Below are positions 25,756 through 33,605 of a stretch of 64,000 nucleotides of DNA, in pieces. Source of the stretch: Legionella_C dresdenensis (lineage in GTDB: Bacteria > Pseudomonadota > Gammaproteobacteria > Legionellales > Legionellaceae). The stretch covers positions 248,001-312,000 of the forward strand of contig NZ_JBHSAB010000001.1 in NCBI RefSeq assembly GCF_042649825.1, read 5' to 3'. Under the pieces are notes generated by a model, which was given only the letters and a program-made list of their open reading frames with translations, did no database searches and was not told the origin of the DNA. Position 1 is the stretch's first letter, and each line of letters begins with the position of its first letter. The position numbers and the translations under genes are program-made.

Positions 25756-27630
25756 TTAGGAACTACATACGGGTAGCGCGGCCTCTGCAAGCGGGGTTTC
25801 ATGAATTACTGGCAATCGCACGTCCGACATGATTCCAAACTCGCTTAATGCCCTGGCTTGCTGTCCAAAACCTGTTTCCTGCTTTTTACAGCTTTCGATA
25901 ATCTTGTTAATTGCCAACGCCGTAATCATAATCGCTGAAATAATGGTGCCGGCTGTTGCGCCTGCCGAAAGAATTGTGCCGGCAATCGTGACTGCGAAAA
26001 TGGCCAGACCAGCCAACAATAACAAGCTGCCAGCAAACAAACCGGCCTTGTTTATTCTTCGTTGTTCAAAACCACGTTGATTTGCAAGCACAGCAAGCTT
26101 ATTAACTGCTGCCATATCAGAAGGATCTTTAATGACATCGCAAGCAGCGTCGATACTTTCCTTTAGCTTGTTAATGCGATCTATGGATATCTTTTCCTGC
26201 CGAAGCAGATCAATTGCCAAATCTTCTCCCGTTATCAATACCGCCAACCCCTGCTGACGCATCAAATCATTATCTGGTTTAACCACTTGGTTTCTCAGCG
26301 TTGCAAGTGAAAGGGATAATTCATTAACCACTGGGATTTGAAGATCCGTGTTTTGAGCTACAAGCTGATTAAGGATTTTCTCACGTTGCTTAATGGGCGA
26401 CTCATCAATCTCTGCCCAATCGTTAGCGCAGGTTTTTAATTTTACCGCCTTAAACAGATCAGTCATTGACTCAAAATACAGTGTTTTTTCAATATGACTG
26501 TCGGAAAAATGGTAAAGCTGACCGCCACCGACAGCAAGGCTTAAAATTTCAGCGCCCAAAGTAAAAATATGGGTTATCAGGTTTGCGCCATGCGTTGCAA
26601 CGGCATCAGCGATAGCCACCCCAAACAGGATAGTTGATACCAGAATATGGATTAATGCATAACTGGTATTTTCAGTATTACGCTTTCGCCGTTTATAATC
26701 GCTTTTTTCTACCAACTCTTCCAGTTTATAAACTTCAGGCAAATTCCCGGGTTGTTCCAGTACTTTGGCCGTTTGTTTAAAGCATGTGATCAGTTTTTTC
26801 ATGCGCTCCGGCTGTGCTTTTTTGCTTTGCAAAATTTCCAGCACCAAATCCTGACTGGCCAGAAAAGCATTTTGAGCAGCTGTATTGAGCACTTCATTAT
26901 TACGGGCTCGATTAACCTGTAACGCAAATTCGTTCAGTGCATTTAGTAAACTTTCACACTGATTGAGTGTGCTTTGGCGATGCTTCATTTTTTTAAAATT
27001 CTCATAGGCAATCAGAATATCCTGGCATAGATAAACTGTCTGCCCTGCTTCAGAAACAGATGGTTCAGGCAATAGCGCTTTCAAGGTTTTACCGCAGGTG
27101 GATTGCTGAGCGCTTAACAGAAAATGATGAACCTCATTGTCAGAGATAAAATTGTATGTTGCCAACCTGCTGCGCTGAAAAGTCGAACCAAACACAAATG
27201 TTCGGGCCGCATTCACTGAATTGATGACTTTATCAGTACCAACAGCAAGATAGTGTTTCCAACCCGAGGTGTAGCGTTGTTTTTCGTAATCGCCAATAAA
27301 TGCAAGCTCATGCAGCTGAGCGATTGCTTTATCGTTTTCAGGGCTTGTCAGAATCTCGTTAACAAGTGTTATACATTGAACTAATTTTTCACCTCGCCGA
27401 TGTGTTTTAGCATGATGGTAATTCCTGAAAATATCTACACTGAGAACACATAATTTATTAAGCAAGGGCTGCGCGGACAAAACAAGCCTTGATTGTTCCG
27501 GCGCTGAGAGCTTTTGGTTAAGTAATCGCAACCGGGCGGCTAACTGGTATCGGATATCACCGGATTTTAAAGTTTGAGTTCGTAAACAAAGTTGTTTAAT
27601 AAGCAACGATGAATCTTGGCGTAACAGCAT
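25756..27630 (-). CDS. Internally duplicated membrane protein, effector-like
   Basis: About 624 residues with no recognised family. At least two related blocks are visible. One is SQDLVLEILQSKKAQPERMKK with KLEELVEKSDYKRRK and a hydrophobic pair (ALIHILVSTILFGVAIADAV). The other is GEDLAIDLLRQEKISIDRIN with KLAVLANQRGFEQRR and a hydrophobic pair (GLFAGSLLLLAGLAIFAV). A weaker first block ends ELAFIGDYEKQRYTS near residue 125. I use the ATG at 27630, which has AAAAAGGA ahead of it, because the further ATG at 27672 sits inside a perfect -10 box. The tail ends LPVCSS. It reads toward the repeat paralogue upstream. Confidence 0.6.
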   Translation of the reverse strand: MLLRQDSSLLIKQLCLRTQTLKSGDIRYQLAARLRLLNQKLSAPEQSRLVLSAQPLLNKLCVLSVDIFRNYHHAKTHRRGEKLVQCITLVNEILTSPENDKAIAQLHELAFIGDYEKQRYTSGWKHYLAVGTDKVINSVNAARTFVFGSTFQRSRLATYNFISDNEVHHFLLSAQQSTCGKTLKALLPEPSVSEAGQTVYLCQDILIAYENFKKMKHRQSTLNQCESLLNALNEFALQVNRARNNEVLNTAAQNAFLASQDLVLEILQSKKAQPERMKKLITCFKQTAKVLEQPGNLPEVYKLEELVEKSDYKRRKRNTENTSYALIHILVSTILFGVAIADAVATHGANLITHIFTLGAEILSLAVGGGQLYHFSDSHIEKTLYFESMTDLFKAVKLKTCANDWAEIDESPIKQREKILNQLVAQNTDLQIPVVNELSLSLATLRNQVVKPDNDLMRQQGLAVLITGEDLAIDLLRQEKISIDRINKLKESIDAACDVIKDPSDMAAVNKLAVLANQRGFEQRRINKAGLFAGSLLLLAGLAIFAVTIAGTILSAGATAGTIISAIMITALAINKIIESCKKQETGFGQQARALSEFGIMSDVRLPVIHETPLAEAALPVCSS

Positions 27631-27670
27631 TGAAATCAAATCCTTTTTACGAAACAGGAGCAATTTTGCC

Positions 27671-27702
27671 ATTATACTAGAACAGTCTTAATAAAATATT
27701 AA
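27671..27702 (-). promoter_or_regulatory. Promoter with PmrA-like box
   Basis: On the minus strand TTAATATTTTATTAA (27702-27688) has two TTAA half-sites 7 bases apart, as in PmrA-type boxes. A perfect TATAAT follows at 27676-27671. The -10 overlaps the upstream ATG at 27672, which supports the later start at 27630. Binding by PmrA is inferred from pattern only. Confidence 0.45.
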
Positions 27703-27737
27703 CATAAAATGCGTGCAGGGTAGTTGCCCCTTGTGCC

Positions 27738-27792
27738 GGACAATTTTTTTGTATTACATGTAGGTTGGGTCAATCAAAAACCCAACCTGCAA
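27738..27792. repeat. GGTTGGGTC-family repeat, single copy
   Basis: GACAATTTTTTTGTATTAC followed by ATGTAGGTTGGGTCAATC and AAAAACCCAACCTGC. The leader matches those at 6796 and 28865. It lies between two minus-strand genes and its hairpin could terminate the PAS-receiver transcript. Confidence 0.75.
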
Positions 27793-27805
27793 AATTCACC
27801 GCAAC

Positions 27806-28735
27806 CTAAATATCCTTACTGGTCTTCAACCCTCTGATTGGCACATCGACATTATAAATATAATGCTCAATAATTTCTCGGGCCTGTTCTTTTGACAGCG
27901 GTTTGGTAATAGCTCCTTCCATCTCATAAATATCACAATCATATTTCACAACATCCGCTTCATAACCAGTGAGGGCAATAATTGGAACATGATATTCCGT
28001 TTCTTTTTCCATTTGCCTGATGCGCTTGGAAACAACATAACCTGAAGTATCAACCAGACTAATATCCATAAACACAATATCGTATTTTCCAGGTTTAAAC
28101 AGGGCGAAGACTTTATCACTGCTATCAGCCACATCAACCTGACAATCCAGTTGCAACAGTAAAGCCTGGCTTGCCTTTTGGGCAAGCAGATTATCCTCTA
28201 CCAGCAACACTTTAGGGGGCGCTTCACGAACGATCCCCGGTGTTATCGCTGCATTAACCTTTTTCTGCACCTGCAACTGCTCTTTTAACCCCTCGACTTC
28301 CTCTTCCAGTCTTTTATGGGCAGTAATATCATCCAGAATAACCACTAAGCCAATGACATTATGTTCTTTTCCAAATAAGGGAGTACGGGTTGATCTGAAA
28401 TAGATAATCTCGCCATCCTCTCCTACAATCGGCGCTTCATCTTCGGTTGCAACCTGCTCACCGCCAACCAGGACAGCTATATCTTTTTCTTTTAATAGTT
28501 CAATGCGCTCGTGCGACCAATGCAATGAAGACTCAAGTGTTTTATAAAGTTTACCATTTGCCTGGGAAATGTCGGTTATACCTAACATGGCAAGCATATT
28601 ATTGTTACACCCGACCAAGGTACAATCCTTATCCAATATATAAACCAGATGAGGCATACAATCGATAATATCCTGAAAATATTGCGACAGGTTAAAAGAC
28701 TCATCCTGTGTTTCTAACTGTTCTAACCTGAACAT
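27806..28735 (-). CDS. PAS-receiver protein without a kinase core
   Basis: About 309 residues: a PAS domain (about 18-135; CMPHLVYILDKDCTLVGCN, EIIYFRSTRTPLFG, VVILDDITAHK), a coiled coil (about 136-160; LEEEVEGLKEQLQVQKK) and a receiver (about 175-295) with LVEDN, phospho-acceptor FMDISL, Thr in ALTG and Lys in TKPL. The histidine kinase dimerisation and ATPase domains that usually lie between PAS and receiver are absent without a frameshift, so it looks like a hybrid kinase reduced to sensor plus receiver. Two adjacent ATGs (28738, 28735) follow GGAG; I take the second for spacing. The partner kinase and output are unknown. Confidence 0.8.
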   Translation of the reverse strand: MFRLEQLETQDESFNLSQYFQDIIDCMPHLVYILDKDCTLVGCNNNMLAMLGITDISQANGKLYKTLESSLHWSHERIELLKEKDIAVLVGGEQVATEDEAPIVGEDGEIIYFRSTRTPLFGKEHNVIGLVVILDDITAHKRLEEEVEGLKEQLQVQKKVNAAITPGIVREAPPKVLLVEDNLLAQKASQALLLQLDCQVDVADSSDKVFALFKPGKYDIVFMDISLVDTSGYVVSKRIRQMEKETEYHVPIIALTGYEADVVKYDCDIYEMEGAITKPLSKEQAREIIEHYIYNVDVPIRGLKTSKDI

Positions 28736-28864
28736 CATTTGCTCCAATTTGGATTAGCCGCATTGAAAGTATAGTACATTTATCAGATTTTTCTTGGACT
28801 TAGCCAGGCAAAACGAAGTGAAACCCTGCCTATGAACCTACACCCAGACTATTACCATTGCACA

Positions 28865-28985
28865 GGACAATTTTTTGTATTACGTGCAGGTTGGGTCGTT
28901 TGACCCAACATCATCAGTCTTCAATCACTTCTCAAGCCTGGAACGCTTGTTGAAAATCTTGTTGGGTCAAACGACCCAACCCACA
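28865..28985. repeat. Inverted pair of GGTTGGGTC-family hairpins
   Basis: GGTTGGGTCGTTTGACC plus CAACA at 28889-28910 and its exact reverse complement at 28960-28981 flank a 49-base spacer that includes TCTTCAATCACTT, also found at 7503. The leader GACAATTTTTTGTATTACG matches 6796 and 27738. The hairpin loop here is one base shorter than in the pair around the GIY-YIG gene. Confidence 0.85.
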
Positions 28986-29056
28986 AAACACTCTACAGTA
29001 GAGAAATTGTCAACACCAGACCCTAATAAAAAATGCTAAAAAAATACACTCCAAAA

Positions 29057-29085
29057 TTTAATCAACTTTAAAAATATGCTATAAT
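29057..29085 (+). promoter_or_regulatory. Promoter of the second TALE-like-repeat gene
   Basis: A perfect TATAAT at 29080-29085 lies 27 bases before the ATG, with a weak TTTAAT 17 bases upstream. Two TTAA motifs six bases apart (29058 and 29068) lie at the -35 region; this is one base short of a PmrA-like spacing, so I do not claim a site. Confidence 0.5.
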
Positions 29086-29112
29086 GCCGGCCTTAATTTT
29101 TGAGGAAATAAC

Positions 29113-30432
29113 ATGTCGCGTGAAATCATAACAGGACTGGGTTACAGTGGAGGTTTCGCAGATAGAGTCAGCCGTTTAAAAAATGTTGCTGATATCATTG
29201 AAAGTTTAAAGCAAATTAAAGTAATTTTAACTGAAGATGGGACTAAAAGGCTATCGCATAAGGATATTGAATCAATCTTCAAGTACTGCTCCAAGTACTC
29301 TGATCGAGCGCAAAGGCTGGCTACACATTTAAAAATGGCCCTGATGTCTCCTGCCAATTTTACCACACAGCAAATAATAACCATGTTCCGCAGCATTAAT
29401 TCAGATGACACGTTGAAGGAACTCATTGAAAGCTATATTGATTTAACTGCTGGCAATAGTCCGTTTGCACCAAAATTTACCTTTGAGCATCTTATCAAAA
29501 TCGGCGAGGGAACAAAATCTGCCAAAGCACTTGCCATGCTACGTGTTCAAAGAGCTCAATTACTTCACCATTATAACCCGGATGATCTTGTTAAATACCT
29601 GTCAAACGCACGTGGACGAAATTCCACGATGCTGAAAAGCCTGACTAATTTGTTACTTAACCTCGGACAATCTCTTGGCGAATGGCAAACTTCGCAGTTT
29701 GAGCAATCGGCTGCGCAATCAGGGCCGCAGGAAACAGGACCAGACACAGGAGTTGCTTTTCCGCAGCATAGTCATCCACAATTAACTTCGACTCAACCTG
29801 CTACACTGCGAACCTTTCCTCTAATCCATGGCAATTATCGCCAGCAACCCTATATTCCTGTAACTATGATACCAGGCTCAGCGCCCCCACAGGTGAATTA
29901 CTCTACAGCAGTAACAGCTTATCTCCAGAGTACTATTTTAATTCCATTAGAAAACTCTGCTTTTTCTGTGGTATCTCAAAACTATCAGCGTGTAGTGCCA
30001 GCGCCAGCATACTGGCCGCGTCCCCAACCGCACTATGTAACTCAAATCCCACCCACTTTTACCCTCCAGGCTGCTTGCCCAGCTGAGCCTCAAACTTTAC
30101 CAGGTAATTACTATTTTACAGAACAAAGTTATCAGGCTCTAATACCGGCTCCGCAAGTTAACCGCCCTGTTTCTGTACCGCCGCCAGTTCCGGCAGCAAC
30201 TGCGAGCAGCTACAGAGCGGGCTTTTTTAATGTACGGCAAACAACCGATCACACCGCTCCCAAAACTGTACTTCCATCAATAAACAATCTTGTCGAAGTT
30301 GCAGATGGTAACAAACTACCTAGTGTATCTACGGAGACAGGTTCAGACACTTCAGTACGGAAGTTTTTCTTCAAAGGACCAGAGATTAGACCAGAAATGG
30401 TGTCCGTAAAAACACCACAACAGAATATTTAG
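29113..30432 (+). CDS. Protein with N-terminal TALE-like helical-hairpin repeats and Pro-rich tail (paralogue 2)
   Basis: A 439-residue paralogue of the 24488 product. Repeat units open LSHKDIESIF (47), FTTQQIITMF (83), FTFEHLIKIG (122) and YNPDDLVKYL (154). The third unit aligns without gaps to a TALE repeat through its KALAML second helix, with G-T at the positions that would read a base. Residues 190-439 are Pro/Gln/Thr-rich and share islands with paralogue 1: QNYQR, VTQ, LQAA.PAEP, QVN.PVSVP and GFFN. The end, GPEIRPEMVSVKTPQQNI, is nearly the same. AGGAAATAAC precedes the start. The loops differ more than the helices between paralogues. Target, secretion and nucleic-acid binding are unproven. 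Confidence 0.65.
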   Translation: MSREIITGLGYSGGFADRVSRLKNVADIIESLKQIKVILTEDGTKRLSHKDIESIFKYCSKYSDRAQRLATHLKMALMSPANFTTQQIITMFRSINSDDTLKELIESYIDLTAGNSPFAPKFTFEHLIKIGEGTKSAKALAMLRVQRAQLLHHYNPDDLVKYLSNARGRNSTMLKSLTNLLLNLGQSLGEWQTSQFEQSAAQSGPQETGPDTGVAFPQHSHPQLTSTQPATLRTFPLIHGNYRQQPYIPVTMIPGSAPPQVNYSTAVTAYLQSTILIPLENSAFSVVSQNYQRVVPAPAYWPRPQPHYVTQIPPTFTLQAACPAEPQTLPGNYYFTEQSYQALIPAPQVNRPVSVPPPVPAATASSYRAGFFNVRQTTDHTAPKTVLPSINNLVEVADGNKLPSVSTETGSDTSVRKFFFKGPEIRPEMVSVKTPQQNI

Positions 30433-30452
30433 CAAGGTTATTCTGCACCAAA

Positions 30453-30513
30453 ATCAATGTTGGGCTTTACAGCCCAACATTGATTTAGTTTAGGTTGGGC
30501 TGTAAAGCCCACA
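30453..30513. terminator. Double hairpin between convergent genes
   Basis: ATCAATGTTGGGCT, loop TTAC, AGCCCAACATTGAT (30453-30484) is a perfect 14-bp stem. A second hairpin GGTTGGGCTGTAAAGCCC follows at 30493. It can end transcription from both the paralogue 2 gene and lpdA, and belongs to the GGTTGGGC repeat family. Confidence 0.7.
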
Positions 30514-30519
30514 CTCCTT

Positions 30520-31944
30520 TTATTTCTTTTTCTTCTTCGGCAGATACAAATCAGTAATCGTTCCTTCAAACGCCTCTGCTGATTGCGCAATAGTCTCCGA
30601 TAATGTCGGATGGGCGTGGATTGTTAATGCGATATCTTCCACATCACAGCCCATTTCAATCGCCAATGTTGTTTCAGCTATTAAATCGCCTGCGTTGACG
30701 CCAACAATACCAGCACCTAAAATACGGTCAGTTTCCGGACAGAACAACAATTTTGTCATTCCTTCCTCTCGTCCCATACTTAACGCTCTGCCGCTTGCAG
30801 CCCATGGGAATACGGCTTTTTCGTAATTGATGCCTTTTTCTTTCGCTTCTTTTTCGGTTAAACCTGTCCAGGCTAATTCCGGATCGGTATAAGCAACGCT
30901 TGGAATGCACTTGGGATCAAAATAATGTTTCATCCCGGCAATAACTTCTGCAGCAACCTTACCTTCAGGTATCGCTTTATGAGCAAGCATCGGTTGGCCA
31001 ATCACATCACCAATAGCAAAAATGTGCGGAACATTGGTGCGCAGTTGTTTATCAACCGCGATAAAACCGCGTTCATCGACTTTAATGCCTGCTTTTTCCG
31101 CTGAGATTACGCCGCCATTTGGCTTTCTGCCAACTGCAACCAGAACCTGCTGGAAACATAATGGTTTATCGGTACCATGCTGGCCTTCCATACTGACATA
31201 AATTCCATCTTTCCTGGCTTCAACAGCAGTAACCTTGGTTTTAAGCAGGAAATTAATGCCTTTTTTGACCATTTTTTTCTGCAATACATTCACCAAATCA
31301 GCGTCTGCTCCTGGAATCAACTGATCCATAAATTCAACAACAGTAACCTTTACGCCCAGAGCAGAATAGACAGTCGCCATCTCCAGGCCAATGATGCCGC
31401 CGCCAAGAACCAGTAAATCGCCTTTGATATCAGCCAGTTCCAGTGCTCCTGTCGAACTGAAAATACGAGGATCTTCCGGAATAAAGGGCAATTTTACCGA
31501 TTCGCTGCCAACGGCAATAATCGCATGCTCAAAGTCAATTACCGTCGTTTCACCGTTGCCTTCGACAGTTATCTGATGAGTACCGCTAAAGCGGCCATAA
31601 CCGTTAACAACTTCTACTTTGCGTTGCTTGGCCAAAGCTTTTAAACCGCCAGTTAATTTACCAACGACCGAATTTTTCCATTTAACCATTTTGCTGTTAT
31701 CAAAAGCCGGCTTGCCATACGCAACACCCTGTTCTTCCAGCTCATGAGCTTCATCAACCACTTTGGCAATATGCAATAACGCTTTTGATGGAATACAACC
31801 AACATTCAGGCACACACCACCCAAGGTCTCATAACGTTCAACACAAACGACGCTTTTTCCCAAATCAGCAGCACGAAACGCAGCTGTATAACCGCCAGGA
31901 CCACTACCCAACACCACCACTTCTGTTTTAATATTTTTGGTCAT
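30520..31944 (-). CDS. lpdA: Dihydrolipoyl dehydrogenase (E3)
   Basis: FAD enzyme that reoxidises dihydrolipoamide in the pyruvate dehydrogenase complex. Visible motifs: FAD-binding GSGPGGYTAAFRAADLG, redox disulfide GGVCLNVGCIPSKALL, NAD-binding LGGGIIGLEMATVYSALG, and the C-terminal catalytic HAHPTLSE. The 474-residue length is standard, with an unusual C-terminal run of lysines (PKKKKK). It lies 29 bases after aceF and is the last gene of the operon. Confidence 0.97.
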   Translation of the reverse strand: MTKNIKTEVVVLGSGPGGYTAAFRAADLGKSVVCVERYETLGGVCLNVGCIPSKALLHIAKVVDEAHELEEQGVAYGKPAFDNSKMVKWKNSVVGKLTGGLKALAKQRKVEVVNGYGRFSGTHQITVEGNGETTVIDFEHAIIAVGSESVKLPFIPEDPRIFSSTGALELADIKGDLLVLGGGIIGLEMATVYSALGVKVTVVEFMDQLIPGADADLVNVLQKKMVKKGINFLLKTKVTAVEARKDGIYVSMEGQHGTDKPLCFQQVLVAVGRKPNGGVISAEKAGIKVDERGFIAVDKQLRTNVPHIFAIGDVIGQPMLAHKAIPEGKVAAEVIAGMKHYFDPKCIPSVAYTDPELAWTGLTEKEAKEKGINYEKAVFPWAASGRALSMGREEGMTKLLFCPETDRILGAGIVGVNAGDLIAETTLAIEMGCDVEDIALTIHAHPTLSETIAQSAEAFEGTITDLYLPKKKKK

Positions 31945-31973
31945 TTATTTACTCTCAACAATTAACTTCCAAC

Positions 31974-33581
31974 TTACAATAAGATACGCCGTATATCAGC
32001 CAGCGACTCTGCCAGATACCGGGTAAAGCGAGCTGCCTCTGCACCATCAATTACACGATGATCATAGGAAAGCGATAACGGCAGCATCAGGCGCGGTTTA
32101 AATTCACCCTGATCAAAAACAGGCTTTATTGCGGAGCGGGACAAGCCAAGGATAGCCACTTCAGGACTATTTACTATCGGAGTAAATGCTGTGCCTCCAA
32201 TACCGCCCAGGCTTGAGATCGTAAAGCATCCACCGCTCATCTCTGCCGGCGACAAGCCTTTATCGCGCGCTTTTTTGCTTAGATTTGCCATTTCGATTGC
32301 AATATCTTTTACCGACAGCGCGTCTACCCCTTTAATCACTGGTACGACCAGGCCATTGGGTGTCTCTGCCGCAATACCAATGTTATAATATTGCTTATAA
32401 ACCAGGTTTTCACCGCTGGCATCAAGCGATGCGTTAAATTGCGGAAACACGGTCAGCGCCTTGTATACCACTTTGGTTACAAAAGCAAGAATTGTTAGTT
32501 TGTACCCTTCACGTGAAGCCGCTTCAGACTCAGCCTTGCGGAATGCTTCAAGTTCAGTAATATCAGCCTCATCAAACTGGGTAACGTGCGGAATGGTTAT
32601 CCAGGAGCGATGGACATTTGCCCCTGTTAACCGTTTGATTTTATTTAACGGTCGAGTTTCAACTGTTCCAAATTTACTAAAGTCAATGACAGGATTTTGT
32701 GGAAGAGCCAAACCTTGTCCGGACGGTTTTTCGGCGAGGCGCTTTTTAACATATTGCTGAACGTCTTCTCTGGTAATCCGGTTTTTACGGCCAGTACCCG
32801 CAAGCTCGCTCAGATTAACACCTAGTTCCCTTGCCATACGTCTGACCGCAGGACCTGCTGAAATCAGCGTTGAATCAATGGCTGGCGGGGGCAAATCTTC
32901 AGCAGCAGGGCTGGCTGCTTCCGGTTTTGCCGGCTCAGCCTCAGCTGCAGTCTTATCAGCGGGCGGCGTAACAGTGGTTTGCTGCGGTTCCTGAGAAGCC
33001 TTTTCAGCAGTCATCACCAGAATGAGCGAACCTTGCGAAACTTTATCGCCGATTTTCAGGGCAACACGCTCTACGACACCTGCCTCAGGTGAAGGAATAT
33101 CCATAGTTGCCTTATCGCCCTCAAGCGTAATTAAAGCCTGATCTTTTTCAATTCGATCACCCTCTTTTACCATGATTTCAATCACATCAACATCACTCGC
33201 ACCGCCGATATCCGGAATAACAACATCCATTTTTTCCGTTTTTGATACCGGAGCGGCTTTGGGCTGTTCTTCTGCTTTTACTGTTTCGGCCTTGCTTTCT
33301 TCTCGTACCGTTTCAGCTTTTTCTTCTTTACTTGCCAAACCATTCGCCAATAAAGTGACAATAGCGTCGCCCTCGGAAACTTTATCGCCAATTTTGACTA
33401 ATATTTTTCCGACCTGCCCAGCTTCCGGGGAAGGTATTTCCATGCTGGCTTTATCAGATTCAAGGGTAATTAAAGGGGTATCGACCTCAATGTTATCCCC
33501 CTCTTTAACCAGAATTTCAATAACATCTACCCCGCTGGCACCGCCAATATCAGGAATTTTAATTTTTATTTCATCGGCCAT
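31974..33581 (-). CDS. aceF: Dihydrolipoyllysine acetyltransferase of pyruvate dehydrogenase (E2)
   Basis: E2 core of the complex, transferring acetyl groups from lipoyl arms to CoA. Two lipoyl domains carry the modified lysine in LESDKASMEIPSPE and LEGDKATMDIPSPE. An Ala/Pro/Glu-rich linker, a peripheral subunit-binding domain (AGPAVRRMARELGVNLSELA) and the catalytic domain with SYDHRVIDGAEAARF follow. E. coli AceF has three lipoyl domains; two is common elsewhere. The ATG at 33581 follows GAGGATTATT and is preferred to an earlier start five codons upstream. Confidence 0.96.
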   Translation of the reverse strand: MADEIKIKIPDIGGASGVDVIEILVKEGDNIEVDTPLITLESDKASMEIPSPEAGQVGKILVKIGDKVSEGDAIVTLLANGLASKEEKAETVREESKAETVKAEEQPKAAPVSKTEKMDVVIPDIGGASDVDVIEIMVKEGDRIEKDQALITLEGDKATMDIPSPEAGVVERVALKIGDKVSQGSLILVMTAEKASQEPQQTTVTPPADKTAAEAEPAKPEAASPAAEDLPPPAIDSTLISAGPAVRRMARELGVNLSELAGTGRKNRITREDVQQYVKKRLAEKPSGQGLALPQNPVIDFSKFGTVETRPLNKIKRLTGANVHRSWITIPHVTQFDEADITELEAFRKAESEAASREGYKLTILAFVTKVVYKALTVFPQFNASLDASGENLVYKQYYNIGIAAETPNGLVVPVIKGVDALSVKDIAIEMANLSKKARDKGLSPAEMSGGCFTISSLGGIGGTAFTPIVNSPEVAILGLSRSAIKPVFDQGEFKPRLMLPLSLSYDHRVIDGAEAARFTRYLAESLADIRRILL

Positions 33582-33605
33582 AATAATCCTCAGCAAATCA
33601 GGTGG

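Noticed and set aside
6796..28985. GGTTGGGT repeats as a CRISPR array
   Set aside because: Copies are scattered, inverted and separated by genes; there is no regular spacing and no cas gene.
24488..30432. Assigning DNA target sequences to the TALE-like repeats by the TALE code
   Set aside because: The loop positions do not carry known specificity pairs, the GG following them is missing and the array is too short, so any readout would be invented.
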